Assembly (NCBI GenBank): GCA_030435675.1
Contig: CM059624.1
Location: forward strand, 12,796,769-12,860,768
Origin: Steinernema hermaphroditum
Lineage: Eukaryota; Nematoda; Chromadorea; Rhabditida; Steinernematidae
Length of the DNA: 64,000 nt
Reading direction: 5' to 3'
The notes beneath the pieces are model-generated. The model saw only the letters and a program-made list of their open reading frames with translations. It was not told the DNA's origin and did no database searches. This document shows positions 1 to 12,283 of this stretch, piece after piece. The position numbers and the translations under genes are program-made. The first letter of the stretch is position 1; each line of letters opens with the position of its first letter.

Positions 1-331
1 CTCGATGATGTCGATGCTCTCCATGCAACGACGCGCGGCGCCCCTCGAAGGCATCCAGATCGTTGAGAGAAACCGATCGCAATTTCCTTAGGAGCTTATC
101 ACCCGACAGTCGCTCTGAATAGCCACCGAATACCACACAGTTTCACAGGAGCATCTCCAGGAGCATAATGATCGCCTCCACCCGCGGCTCCTCCAGATGC
201 TCCGAAGATCGCCTCGTGCCATCTCAATGAGCGCAAAATAAGCTCACGAAATGCGGCCAGAGCGATCCGCACAACAGCTGAGAAGGTGAGCACAAAAAGT
301 GCGGCGCCGCTGTACGGTAGGGTGATTCGTG

Positions 332-523
332 TCAGGAGTAACTAACTCCCCTGAACGCCGCGAATAAACAATTTCTGTCCAGAAACACCACTTCTCGCTC
401 CGTAGCTTCCCCTGCCCCGTCTCGAAGGTCGCCTTGAAACTTTTCTTGAGGCATCCCGTGCTTCCCGGCGCTCTCCTGTTGCTGCTGTAATTGATCTGCC
501 GTCGTAGCCACTAGTCCCCCCAT
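332..523 (-). CDS. putative first exon of a gene leaving the left edge
   Basis: An open frame of 63 codons begins 73 bp downstream of the NSUN4 stop on the same strand, a spacing usual for the next gene in a nematode operon. It starts MGGLVATTADQLQQQQ. A second exon-like stretch at about 1-111 follows an ATTCAG acceptor and reads GDKLLRKLRSVSLNDLDAF without a stop to the window edge. I could not join the two with a consensus donor in the right phase. I recognise no family. The DNA between (about 150-240) is rich in GGAGCATC-like units resembling those in the TERT intron. Confidence 0.25.
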   Translation of the reverse strand: MGGLVATTADQLQQQQESAGKHGMPQEKFQGDLRDGAGEATEREVVFLDRNCLFAAFRGVSYS

Positions 524-596
524 CTCTTCGCCTATTTCATTCCAATTCAAACAATATAAACATCTCCAGTATAACAAAAAATCAACAACAACAAAT

Positions 597-2297
597 CTAC
601 TTCATCCGTTGGAGCTTGCACACGTACATGGGTCCGAAGTTGGATGGGAGGAACGGTATAACCAGCGATCCCCTTCTACACTGGTCACTGAACTTGTAGT
701 ACCCCGTGGACGAGAGATGGCGACGTAGCTGCACCAGGTCTTTCTCGATAACCTAAATGTTCAGTGTGGCCCATGTCCAAGACGAGAGAACATCCAACCT
801 CAATTCCCATTTTGTCGGCGGCGATGGCAACGGCGTTCTCGACGACAGACTCGTTCTGAACCGGAGAGAGGGCGCACGTTGAATACACCACACTGCCACC
901 GACTTTCACTGATCGCAGCGCGTTTCTAAACGACAAGAAGATGAGCAACGCGGATGGAACTGCGCACGTACAGGAGAATCTTGGTTTGTATCTGGGGTAA
1001 ATTCAACCGTTCGTTGGTCATCGTGGCGCCGAAGAGGTTTCCCTCGTCTTGCTGCGCCGCAAGGCGATCAGTGGTGCACGGGGCATCTACGAGAACCTTG
1101 TCGTACTTCGCTTCTTCATCCCATGCTTCCACGCAGGTGGCGTCTCTCCGCTTCAAGATCACGCGATCGGCGGCTTCTGATGTGCTCGGCACGTACATGG
1201 AAAGCGCTTTCTGTAGCTGTCCAAGCCGGGTCAGTTTGAAGTCGTTGCATACGAGTTTATCTGAAAGGCGATCAGTTTACCAGCCCGAAGCTCAGAAAGA
1301 GATTATAATTGAAGCTAAGGAAACACCTACCGACCAATCCAGTTTGCAAGATTAGCAAGCTCTTTCCTCCCGGAGCTGCACACATATCGAGAACTGTGTC
1401 TCCTTGAGCAAGATCCAATGCAAGCACCGGCACCAGAGAGCCTCCGTCCAGCAGCCACCAGCCGGGTATCCCGTCGACGTCCTTGCTCGGGAACGGGAAA
1501 TCTGCAGTGCTTCCTCTCGGGAAAGTGAACACCTTCAACTCTCGAGGGTAGTAGATGAAGTCTTCTTTGCTCGGCAAATTCGCGAATTGTCCTTCGAGTC
1601 CTGTAACCCTGAAGCAGATATCTGATCAAACACATCTATCCTCCTTGTACCAACTTGATATCAAGACGATTCAGATGAGCGTCGTTGTCGCTTTTCCCTA
1701 TTTGAAGTTCTCCGGGTGTGATGCTCTGTGTTGGCGCGTTGAATTCGCACAAACTCGCATCAGAACGATCTTCAAGAAGTTCCTCGTCCTGAAAGCACAC
1801 AATCAGTGAAGAAAGCATGCACAGAGTTCTGACGCACCACTTCAGGCCTTTGATATTCGGGTAACGCATAAGAATCCGCGGCGATCGGCTTCGCTTCCGT
1901 CACTTTCTTCTTCTCGGCTATCCGATCGGACGCGCGTTTTCCAGTGGTTAGTTTCACAATCAGATCTTCTGATCCAATGTCCTTCAGAATATGTTGATTC
2001 GTCTCGAAGGAATTCGAAAATCTAACCAATTCCACTGAATTAGGGAGGGTGACGAGCTTCTTACCTGTTGGCAACGGCGAGAAACTTATTTTGCGACACA
2101 AGTCCAAGGCGCATGGACGGCCATCGCTTGCCGAAAAGTGGTGCGTAGTAGAAGTCGAAGTGGTCCAGGGCAAGCATCGATGGCGTCTTCACAGGCCGTG
2201 ACCGCGCGATTTTCGCTTTGAACTTCTGCGTCTTCCATCGAAAACTGCCCACTGAAGGTGTCCGACTTCTGCAGATATTCGCGGCAGAGCCCAGCAT
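597..2297 (-). CDS. NSUN4: NSUN4-type mitochondrial rRNA cytosine-5 methyltransferase
   Basis: SAM-dependent RNA m5C methyltransferase of the NSUN4 branch of the NOL1/NOP2/Sun family, which in animals modifies mitochondrial small-subunit rRNA and works with MTERF4. Visible in order: the N-terminal block ALDHFDFYYAPLFGKRWPS; the SAM loop DMCAAPGGKSL (about 1380); VDAPCTTDR (about 1090), the PC motif; YSTCALSPVQNE (about 870), the TC motif with the catalytic cysteine; and the C-terminal block NFGPMYVCKLQR. Introns are tiny (2022-2064 is 43 nt; another of 46 nt lies near 773-818). The ATG at 2297 directly follows GATTCTTTCAG, a likely trans-splice or first-intron acceptor, so a short upstream leader exon is possible. 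Both catalytic cysteines are present, so the enzyme should be active. Confidence 0.88.
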
Positions 2298-3007
2298 CTG
2301 AAAGAATCAATGGTGAATTCGCGGATAACAGCAGAAACAACACTCGAGCTTTTATGCGCGCAGTGAAGGCGGCTTGCAACGAATCTCGAAGTTCCACACC
2401 CGCCTGTACCCGCTCGTGGATTATGATCCTTCTCCGAGCACCCCCTAAGATCGGCACGTGCCTTCCAAAGGAGCGTCGAGATGCCCTGCCCGGGAACCTC
2501 TCCTCTCCATGCTCATTTCAGAAACCACCTCGCGGCGCCGCTGGCGCTCGTCCGGAAGGTTACCCCGATGTTCTGCCCGGCGATCTTCCTACGGCAACTC
2601 GCAAATCGCCTCGCGGCCCCTCATTTTTACGAAAACGTTGAAGAAACCTTCCGAAGGCAAAGCTTCGCGTCTTCTTGAGAAGGCGTCCCTTGTATACATT
2701 CTCATATACTCTCATACATCTCATATACAAGCGCTCGCGCCGAAGTCGACACCCGGCGACTTCTGGCGCTCACTTTCACCCGACGCTTTAAAGATCGCTT
2801 TGCGATTGCTGGACCTTCCTCTAACGCGCGGTGACCGGTCATCACATGGTTCCCTGAGATCACAGAATAGGTAAATAAGCCCCATGAACACAAGGCACAA
2901 GAAAATGTAGATGGACCACAACTGGAATAGAACCGCAGAGCGCTAAAGGCGCCTAAACCAAAGTAACAACAATCTTATCAACAGGAGATAACAACAACAA
3001 GATAATG
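2298..3007. other. intergenic region between NSUN4 and GTF3C3
   Basis: Open frames exist here but none shows family motifs or splice-consistent continuation. Around 2690-2735 there is a short TCTCATAYA-rich stretch. It should hold the NSUN4 promoter and the GTF3C3 3' flank. Confidence 0.4.
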
Positions 3008-6000
3008 TTAAACAACACAGTATTTTTCGAGCACCGCCCGCGCTGCTCCGAAGTTGCCGCAGGACTCATAGATCAACGAAAGGTTGTGAGCGGCCAGCGG
3101 CTTCAGATCGTACTGCTCCTTGACCTCTGCTCTCTTCTCGCCGGTTTCCTCGTCGACGACCCAAACTTTTGGCGCCTGCGAGTCGTTCAGAAGTCGTTCG
3201 TAGAAGTGGATCGCCATCGAAGTCATGCCCATCTGGTGGAACATTCGGCCGATGTTGTAGAGCGTCTCCTGGCACTCTCCACGGAGTTTCTCGTACTGTC
3301 GCATGAAGGCGAAACCTCGGAGAGCGACCATGTGCCGACTGCTGATGTCCTTTTTGCAAGAGATGTGGATAAAAGTGAGACCAATCAGCATGCACACCAT
3401 CGGGTCGTTCCGATTCTTGTTGCCATGCCAAACTTTTAGGTATTCACCTAAACAGATCGACTTGAGTCAGCAGTCATAAAAGGTAAATCGTACCGAGAGC
3501 ATGCCGATAGGAGCCTGTTATAAGAGAGTTGTTTCCGGAAATCATCTGGAGCGGGTGGTTTCCAGGGGTTCTCACGAGCGCTCTCATGACATATCGATGG
3601 TAGCAAACATTCTGGGAGTGGCAAAAGACAAAGTTCATGGCGTTGAAGATGCGACTGAAGAGAAGCTCGCGATTTTGGCCCATGAAATCTGTGGAGACGA
3701 GGGCGCTCTGGTGGAACCATCTGACGTACTCGAAGGCCATCATCCAGTTGTGAGCACGAATCGATGCGTAAAGCAGGAGATGAAGAAATGTACGACCCCT
3801 CAAATGTACTCATTATAACACAAAAATTACGAGTTCGAAACTTACGTGCTGTTGATTTTGGCTTGAAGGAACGCGTAGCAACACACGCACAGCATCTCGT
3901 GGAAGCGCCTCTGCTCGTGGAGCACCTCCATCAGCTTGAAGGCATAGTCGTGCAGCTGGGTGCCCTTCAGCTCGTCGACGCTGCGCTCCTCGCGGCTGGC
4001 GACGGCTCCCAATCGCTTCACGAACTTCTCCCAGGCGGTGCCTCTTAGCGTGCAGATGGCGACGTTCCGGAGACCGTTGTCTAGACCGAACTGCTCTGAA
4101 ACAGTCTAGTAGACGATAGGCGAGTCTCAAAGACGTACGGTTCTTTCGCTTTGTCCGGATAATGATCTTCCCGAGGTGCACCTGGTAGAAGTGTGGCGTG
4201 AGCAACATGCGCACACATCGCACGTACTGGTCCCACTCCTTCTTCGCGTACAGCATGTCGGCCTGTCTTATCAGAAGACGTTCGTCCGGAAGGTGCGTGC
4301 ACTGATCCAGATCGTGTCCCTTGAGCGTTTCCAAAGCCTTATCCGAATATCCCAAGTTTTGTTGTATGTTCGACAGGTTGATGCGGGCATCAACATGTTC
4401 GGGGTGTGTTGACAGCACGCGTTCATAAGAGTTTATGGCTTCCTCGGGCATTTGTTTGGCCTGAATCGTTACAGTAACGGACTTTTAGACGATGATAGCA
4501 CCTACCGTACACGTCAAGCCCATTAAATACCACGTTTCTGGGTTGTCAACGAACGTTCCTAACTGGCTCAGAATCTTCAAATACAGATGGCAGACGTCGT
4601 ACTTCTGAGTGGCTATGTAGGCTCGAGCAATATCCAGATAAGCAGCTTCTTCGTAGGTCGGGATGGGGCGTTTCGTGAGATGTTCAACCAGGACGTTCAC
4701 GGACTGTGGCTTCCCCATTCGGATTAAACATATGGCCAGGTTCGTAATCAGTGAAGAAGCAACTATCGGCTCAATGGCGAACTTGTCGATGTGGAAGTTG
4801 GGCCATGGCTTGATCTTGAAGGTCGAGTTGCTCCACAGAACATCTAACGATGTGGAGCCGTCTTTAGTCATGGGTTTGATGCCGGGACAGAGAGCAAATA
4901 TGGATTTTGCTGCGTCGTCGAATTTCTCGTGCTTGATCCACATCCCTAGAAGAAGTTGATGTTGCTCCGCGGCATAGAGTCCGAACTGATGGCTTCGCGT
5001 GACGAACGCCTCAAGGGCCTCCATCGCTTTTGTTTCGTTGCTAGTTGTTATGTAGTAGTCGGCTACCTAAACGCGAAAACTACAGTAAATTGTAGACTAG
5101 CATTATCATACGGATTTGATCAGATCTTCGAACCATTCAAAATCGACGTTGGATACGATATGGTCAATGGAGTGAGCAGCCATAAGACGTGTTTTCATGG
5201 ACAACGATGTGAGTCCAAGCTTGTCCAGCACGCTGATGCGCTTTTCATAATACACCCAGTTGGACGGGTCCATTCGCATGGCTGGAAACGGATGATTTCA
5301 TATCGAGGACCGATTGTCATCATACCTTTGAAGTAACAAGCGGCTGCCTCCTCACTGCGATCCAGCTGGAGTGCCAAGTCCCCGAGATAAGACCAGTCAC
5401 CGGCGGGAGTTTTCGACGTCAAATGCGCTCCTAGAAGCCCATACTGGAGCGCTTCGAGAGGCTTGTCCATCTCGTTGTACATCTGAGAAACTTGAAGATA
5501 GGCTTCCGGGTCGCGTGGATTCTGTCGGATGACTTCAAGAAGCATCTTGATGGCTTCCGTCGTTTTGCCGCGAGCGTACGCCAGATTCGCCTGGCCGATA
5601 AGCGCATCCATGGGCGCCAAACCCATCTTCTTCGAACCAGCTGTCGATTTACGACGGACTTCCTGCAAGAGCTATTTGAGCTTTGTCCGTTTTACGAGTT
5701 CACCGATCAATCCATTGTCATAACCGGAGCAACCAGGGATGGCTTTTTGGTAATTTTTAAACAGCAACGAACCTTTGGAGCCGAAAATTCACCACTGTCG
5801 TTGACTACCAGCTGGCTTTTGAGATCGGTAGGCACACTCTGCAGTAAGTTTTGGTTCAAAACTGTCGACATAGGCTTCTTCGGACGTTTCGCTGGAGGCC
5901 GCGCCGTGTCAGGGACGCCAATTTCTTCTTCCTCTTCATCATCTGGCTCTTCATCGCCTTCCGTGAACGTGAAAGGATCCATGTTCACGACGTCGATCTC

Positions 6001-6368
6001 TTCATCTTCAACTTCTTCCTCATCTTCACTTCCTTCGGACTCTACTCGTTCTTCGCCGGTGATCTCAGAGTATTGGTTATATGAGATCTCGTTGCGCAGG
6101 AAGGCCCGAAACGCGGCGTCGTTGTGGTCAGCGTTTGACGATGTTCCTGGAAGCTGTTCTCTCACGTCAATGCCTCCGAAACTGTAGTCGAATTCTTCGA
6201 CCATGTCCGTGTCCGATGTTGATGGCCTGCGGAGTTCTTCTTCACCGGGTTCTAAACATGCTCATCAGGAAATGTCACACAGCTTTGCTGAGACTTACGA
6301 GCAATAATTGGCTGATGCACAGGACTAAGGCACTCTGTCTTGACATTCTTGTTCTTCTTTGAAGGCAT
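3008..6368 (-). CDS. GTF3C3: TFIIIC subunit GTF3C3 (TFIIIC102), full-length copy
   Basis: TPR-repeat subunit of TFIIIC, the factor that binds the A and B boxes of tRNA genes and recruits TFIIIB for RNA polymerase III. The start MPSKKNKNVKTECL lies 14 nt after TCTCTGTTTCAG, a good trans-splice acceptor. Next come a strongly acidic segment (about 5900-6070, runs of E and D), then TPR-like repeats: AYARGKTTEAIKMLLEVIRQ (about 5560), SYERVLSTHPEHVDARINLS (about 4400), and the C-terminal pair NIGRMFHQMGMTSMAIHFYE and AAHNLSLIYESCGNFGAARA ending at 3008. Several introns of about 43-50 nt interrupt it. It is divergent from the TERT gene across a 530-bp spacer. A truncated, inverted paralogue lies at 46490-47941 and is nearly identical in patches only. 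Confidence 0.85.
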
Positions 6369-6899
6369 CTTGTCAGAAAACCCTGAAACAGAGAGAAGAT
6401 CGTAGCTGGGCAAAGGAAATACATAAGTAACAACGGAAAAGCATCGCTTCGATGCTACGGTCACGAACGCGGGTAGAAGTTAGTGCAGCTATGCTACGAT
6501 TGCCTCAGCGGGAAATAGCGAGTCAATGTTGCCCAATTTGTATCGTCATGCTGCTGCTTTGGTCGGTTACAAATGCTCTGAAGTCGAGGAAACGTCGCCG
6601 CTGTCACAGCCACGAGGCGTTTAACGACTGAAGCGGTGCCACTGCTGCAGAGATTTGCCGTTATTTCAAAGGAAAGAAGTGACCAGTATCAGAATCAGGC
6701 TGTCAGGACTTCTTCCTCGCCCATTTTGAGAGTTCACAACTATATAGCTGAAACCTAGAGAACCAACCCGAAAAGCAGCTTTCCACAGGACATTTCATTT
6801 TTTTGAAACACAAATCACTACAGTATATGCTCACTAATAAATCAGGGAAAGGCGGCTAGTGTGAGTTTTTGAAATTTGCGAACCGTTGCCAAGTCGAAG
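6369..6899. promoter_or_regulatory. divergent promoter between GTF3C3 and TERT
   Basis: The two start codons point away from each other across about 530 bp with no other open frame of note. A trans-splice acceptor (TTTCAG) for GTF3C3 sits at about 6383-6388. No TATA box stands out. Shared regulation is inference from the arrangement only. Confidence 0.4.
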
Positions 6900-9800
6900 A
6901 TGGCTGTGAGGAAACGCCAAAAACGTGCCAGGTAGCTTGTCTCTGTTCGTCATCATCCACTTCATTCTTGCAGGAAGCCGCCTCCGATCGAAGCTTCTTC
7001 TCTCCAGCTGAATCCGAAAGCGCGGCGGCCATATTCATGGCTCCCGATAGTTTCGTCGCTTGTCCGAGATCGCTTCTGCTTTCGTCCGTTTTTCTCACGC
7101 GAATTCCGCCGATTCACACCGAAGAAGTGGCTCAATATCGAAGAACTGGTGCAGAATCTATCGTGCGGGCAGCTGAAGTCGTGCTCTTGGCTAGAAGATC
7201 TTCTGAGGAAGGAACTAGAAGAAATTGGGAAAAGGTGGCGGAAGACTCGGGTGCGCAGGATTCTGAACGACTGTGTTCCTCCGCTGAAGGCAGTTCCCTA
7301 TGAAGTCATGATAAAGTAAGTTGAATATGACTTCGTTGAGAGTTTCTTAAGTGTTCAATAACGTTTTTTTTTGTGACTATTGTGGTTCAAAAGATCAGAC
7401 GGATGTAAAAAACGTGGTCGATCACGCTCAGGGTATGGGCATTGATTTTCTGTGGTCAGTCTCTGGCCCCACGGCCATCTAAAACTCAAGCGGCGCGTTT
7501 GTGAATGCTTCGCAGTCGATAGCCGAAGCCAAAGGGCAAGAAGACAAACATGAAACCTAGAAAGTACTGCCGGTGGACCATTTTAAGGAGGAAAGGGAGC
7601 GCTTCATCGAAGCCGAGAAGAGAATAAAGTTGAAGGGTCACCAAAATGTTCAGCTCGTGGGTAAGCTGAAAGGTGTAGAAAGTGAAAGTGTTTCATGGTC
7701 ATTGCGTCCACCTGGATTGTCACGGTTGGACAGCGCATTTGGACGGCCAAGGTCACGGTTACTATCCGTGATATTTGTTCAGGCCATCGACTAGCGAAAA
7801 TATTTTCCTTCCGAAATTTTATTAACTTTGATAGTAAATCTGATTTGTTTGTTTTTCAGACAGACGGTCACGTTCCAGCAGCTAAGAGTTTTCATCTCGA
7901 GATGCCTCTCTTTCGTCATTCCTCCAGATTTCATCGGCTCAGCAAATCTTCATGCTCTCATAGACGACTTTGCTAAGGCGATTTTCGAGGCAAACACGCG
8001 GGTTCCACTCGATCTGAAGGGGGCGGCCGCAAAATTGAAGATTTCGGAGATTCGCTGGATCAAGAAGTGCCGGATCCAACCTCTCCAGGTATTGCTCGTG
8101 CAGGACAGCGTTCGCTTTCTATTCCACTTTGTGCTAGGATGTGTTGTGTGAGTGTTCAGTGTTTCTCTTCTGTTATTATCGACTTTTCCTTCCAGGTCGG
8201 TAATGAAGTTCATCGAAATCAACAGTGTGAGGGGCGCCACCACACTTTACCGCTACGATGTGTGGACAAAATTGGAAGAAAAGGGACTGATGGATTATAT
8301 GAGACTCCAGCGTTGTGAATCCGTTGCGTTGCAGAGAGGAAGCGATGAAGAAATCGCTGGCGAGATGAGGTGAGCTCCTGGTTTTTAGTTCGTTTGACGC
8401 ACCCCGGTCGTGCCAGGAGCATGCGGAGGCGTTTCAGGGAAATGTCAGTAAGGCGCTCCGATTCGGGAGGTGCTGTGATTGGAGCTACAGAGGAGCATCG
8501 GGAGCAGGACTGTCAAAGTCATGAGAGTTTTTTTGGTCTCGAGTATCGAGAAATCCGCGGGATTCTCGAGACATTTGGGTCCTAACAAGAAAGTCTGACT
8601 ATTGTAAGGGTTTTGCACGCGCGTTTTCCGCAAAAGCTTCTAACGAAGCTCCTCCCGTTCCACTCGATCTGAAAGCGGCGGCCGCTTCCATTGGAGCTCC
8701 TCCCGATTCGGGAGGCGTTGTGATGGGAGCTCCGGAGGAGCTCCGATGGAAGCTTCAGAGGAGCATCGGGAGGACCTTCGGTGGAAGCTTCAGGAGAGCG
8801 TCGGGGAGAGGATCGGGAGCGACTCCATGGGAGCATCGGGAGGCGCTGTGATGGGAGCTCTAGAGAAGCATAGGGATGTGCTCCAATGGAAGCTTCAGGG
8901 GAGCATCGGGAGGACCTTCGGTGGAAGCTTCAGGAGAGCGCCAGGGAGAGGATCGGGAGGAACTCCGGTAGAAGCTTCAGGGGTGTGTCGGGAGGCGCTG
9001 TGATGGGAGCTCTAGAGGAGCATCGGGATGTGCTCCCATGGAAGCTTCAGGGGGAAGAATCGGCAAAGAATCTGATGAGGGATCGGGCGGGACTCCAGAG
9101 GAGCAGGGGAGGTGCTCCGATCGGCGACCGTAATCGGAGTCGTGCAGGTCATTTCAGTAGTTTCATGAAAAGTGTTTCAGATTCCAAGTTCGTTTACACG
9201 GTCTCCGCCCGATCGTTCGCATCTCCGATAAATCCCGAATTGTCCGTCACAAGCAGACGAACGCGGTCCTCCGCTACTTGATCGACTCGAATCGGTCAGC
9301 GAAATGCCACTCGGCGCCTTTGTCAAGATTTCCGAAACTTTTTGTGGATTACCGCAACCGGGTCTCTTCGACGCCCGTCTACATCTTCACGGGAGACGTC
9401 TCCGACTGTTTTCCTAACATCAACCACAGCGAAATGCGGAGAGTCATCGACGTGCTCAGTAGAAACGTCTCCAAATTCTTTGTGGCGTCGGATGCGTTCC
9501 CCTGGCTCCGTTACGCCGCTGGACTTACGCATCAAGAGGCGATGAATCGACTTAAGAAGGGCGGCAACGGCTGTATAACGAGCAACGCGATCGACAAGCA
9601 GGTCTTGATAGAGTCTCTTGATTTAGAACCACTTGTAGGTCAGAGTAGCTGGCGATAAATATGTCCTTTGCAGATCAAGTACAGAGATCGATTTCTACGT
9701 CCTCGCAGAGGCATTGGACAAGGGTATCACACTTCCGCTTCTCTCTGTGAGCTGTATCTGGCGGCTATCGAGCGAAAAAGCATCGAAAATTTCGTGAATC

Positions 9801-10442
9801 CGCAGAACACTTTTGTGTATCGCTACGCTGACGACTACTTGATAATTTCGACGAATTTGGAGGAGATTAAAGAGGCACCGTCTCCTTTCAAATGAAGGTG
9901 TTTTGAGTGTTTGTTTCTAGGTTATCTACCGATTGATGTATGCTCTCACTGAAAGCGGCCTGACCATGAAACACGAGAAGATGAGCATGAACTTCAATTT
10001 TGGAGGGCAAGTCACACAAGAGACGACGCGGTTCAGATGGTGTGGCTTCGAATTTTGGGATGATCTAAGAGTGGGTGAACGATTTACGGCAAATGTGACG
10101 GTTCTCTGAATTTAGATCGACATTGACGTCGAACGTTTAAAGAAGCGTCCTTTGCACATTCCGGTTCTTTCTGGGGAGAGTGTTATTTCTCGAAGAAGAA
10201 GGCTGGCTTCCCGAATGAAAACCATCTTCCTCAAGAAGCTCGAAGCACTGAAGATGTGCGCCAGAACTCGGGAAGAGAGGAACCGCTGCAACGATAGAAT
10301 CGCGTCGGTGGCAATGAAGACAGTGCTGCCGAAACTGGCGAAGCATGTTCGCCTCTATGGAGTTCACCGAGGCACAAGGGAGTATTTGAAAAAGCTGCGG
10401 GTTTGGATTCGTTCTGGTTTCAATCGCATAGTTGACGCTTAA
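6900..10442 (+). CDS. TERT: telomerase reverse transcriptase, short nematode type
   Basis: Catalytic subunit of telomerase. The core exons are clear: 7860-8147 holds the QFP-type RNA-binding block (VFISRCLSFVIPPDFIGS ... LKISEIRWI); 8196-8369 the T motif (GATTLYRYDVWTKLEEKG); 9181-9634 motif 2 (LHGLRPIVRIS) and motif A (GDVSDCFPNI, first Asp); 9674-9874 motif B' (RRGIGQGYHTSASL) and motif C (YRYADDYLII, the two Asp); 9921-10070 motifs D and E (RFRWCGFEFW); 10116-10442 a short C-terminal extension. Upstream exons 6900-6931 and 6974-7315 (MAVRKRQKRARK..., basic) probably form the N terminus, but 7316-7859 is not resolved: one candidate reading contains an in-frame TAG at about 7558. No TEN domain was recognised, as in other nematode TERTs. 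The junction 9874/9921 needs a GC donor. AATAAA lies at the stop. Convergent with the next gene. Confidence 0.85.
8370..9180 (+). repeat. G-rich minisatellite filling a TERT intron
   Basis: This 811-bp intron separates the T motif from motif 2, while its neighbours are about 40-50 bp. About 8690-9060 consists of imperfect units built from GGAGCATCGGGAGG, ATGGGAGCTCTAGAG and ATGGAAGCTTCAGG. The anchor ATGGGAGCTC recurs at 8722, 8851 and 9003, giving units of about 130-150 bp. Residues 8657-8685 copy a piece of the upstream QFP exon (8002-8030) with 2 differences in 29. Related GGAGCATC units occur at 150-240. Confidence 0.7.
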
Positions 10443-10578
10443 ATAAATTGCCGAATAATATGTATACATTAGTCAAGTCTTCGTTGAGTCAGAACTTTCT
10501 GGAGCACTGTTGGTTTTACAAGAAGTTTACGCGGATAGAGCGTCGTGGTGGTAAAGACCACTCACATCAGTTTATTCT

Positions 10579-12283
10579 TCACAGAAAGAGGTACATGGAC
10601 ACAAGCATCACGACACCCTGGATGGTCTTACTCACAATAGCCGAGTTCGGCCTAGTTTGTTTGTCGTTCGCTGCTAGGATCGGATCATTGCCCTCCTGGT
10701 TACCACCCATTCGTGCAGCAGCAATGGGGATACCAGTCGTTTCGACCTTCCCAGTAGTTCTGCGTTCGGTGGTCGAACGCACCTTTGTTTTCGTTGTTCT
10801 CATGGTAGATTTGGGATGCGTAGACGTCGAAGTCTTCGTGGCCGTAGAAGTCGGTTCGGTGGTTGTTGAAGGCAGCGTAGTAGACGTTGAAGGCAACATG
10901 GTGGTTGTTGAGGACGGTATAGATGACGTCGAAGGCTCGACGGTAGTAGTTGAAGTAGTCGTCGTATTTGGCATAGTAGTCGTCGTATTTGGCATGGTTT
11001 GCGTGGTAGTGGAGGACAGTTTGCCTTCTGTTGTTGTCGAAGTAGGAGGAACATGAGTGCCGACAGTAGTAGTAAGGCATTTCGATTCATTATAGAACGG
11101 ACATTCGTCAGGTTTCTCTATGCCCCTAAAATGTTTACTTTCATCACACCATCCACATGATATTCACTGACAGTTTGTATTCCGCGCTCTCCGGCAGCAT
11201 ATAAGGCTCAGGCAGTTCGTCCAAGTCAACACGATAATCACGTAGGAAACACACATCCCACCCGTCCAGAATATTCTTATCTGCCTTTGAGTTTGCCAAC
11301 AAATAGTATTGTTTAGGATTATTCACACTGCAATAATTTGTTGTTATATGAATGCAACAACACTGATACCTTTGAAGACTGAAAAGAATGTATCCGTTGT
11401 AAGCTTCATTGAAAACGACATATTCTCGTTTTTTGCTCATCGATTTTGGAACTCTCCAACTATCGAGAATCTCTTCCTTGATCCCGCTTACAAGACGCTT
11501 CTGAAAATTTCTTCGGAGTGATGGATTTTACCACTCATCCAACTTACACTCTGTCGTGTTACATCTATTCTCGTAAGTTCATAGTCTGCATTGCAGGAAC
11601 CATCTGCATTCAGTCGGTGAAGAGATTCTCCGCCTAGTTCTTTTCCGTCCATATCGATGCGTTTTCCGGCAAAATGGAATAGTTTCTCGACTGCGTTGTA
11701 CGTCGCTATCTCAGGATCGCAGATCGCCGTTTTCTTCTCTTCCGTGGACATCCCATTAAACGTTTCCGGTGAGTAACCTTTGTATCCGAGCGATTTCCAT
11801 TGCGAATCATCAGGAAATTCGATGAACTCATTGCTAAAAAAACAATTATAAGCCGTGTACGTGATGAATGGGGGCAACCTGGGCTCAAGCTTCGGGGTAA
11901 TCCAATAAGAGAGATCATTTCCTTCGGTGTTGTGCTTGAGGAAGAGCAGCGAAGTGTTGTCGTAGAAGAACGTCTTCACTTTGAGGCACGGTTTATTTGC
12001 GAGTGTTCCGTGGGCATCCGTCAGCAGACGATCGATCTCCATGTTCATTGCTTCGGCTTCATCAGTGTCCATGAGCACCCGAGCAAACCCACGGCAGGTG
12101 ACAGCGTGGAAGTAGGTCTTGGGAAACATCCACATCTCGCAGGGTGCATCTGAAAGCAGAGTATTGAAGCAGCGAAGCGGTGGAGCAACACATACATCCT
12201 TCGTATGCTTTCGGTTCTGCTCCGGCAACGGCGGCTAATAGCACGGGAAGAAGCCAAAGGAGAGTTCCGGGTCCACGTACCAT
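10579..12283 (-). CDS. secreted, probably surface-anchored protein with Thr-rich tail (family copy A)
   Basis: A signal peptide (MVRGPGTLLWLLPVLLAAVA) is followed by a cysteine-containing ectodomain (FPKTYFHAVTCRGFARVLM; PCLKVKTFFYDNTSLLFLK; NEFIEFPDDSQWKSLGYKG; CFLRDYRVDLDELPEPYMLP), then a mucin-like tail of TTT/STS repeats (about 10800-11060) and a hydrophobic C terminus (TIQGVVMLVSMYLFL) suited to a GPI anchor or membrane end. Six or so exons are joined by 43-49-nt introns; the first splits a Tyr codon exactly as in the paralogue at 17212-18763. I do not recognise the domain. The family seems local: two intact genes pointing outward and two decayed copies between them. The tail differs completely from that of copy B, so it evolves fast. 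Convergent with TERT. Confidence 0.75.

Noticed and set aside
5492..6187. 231-residue Ser-rich plus-strand frame
   Set aside because: Antisense of the acidic N-terminal region of GTF3C3 (Glu codons read as Ser/Phe).
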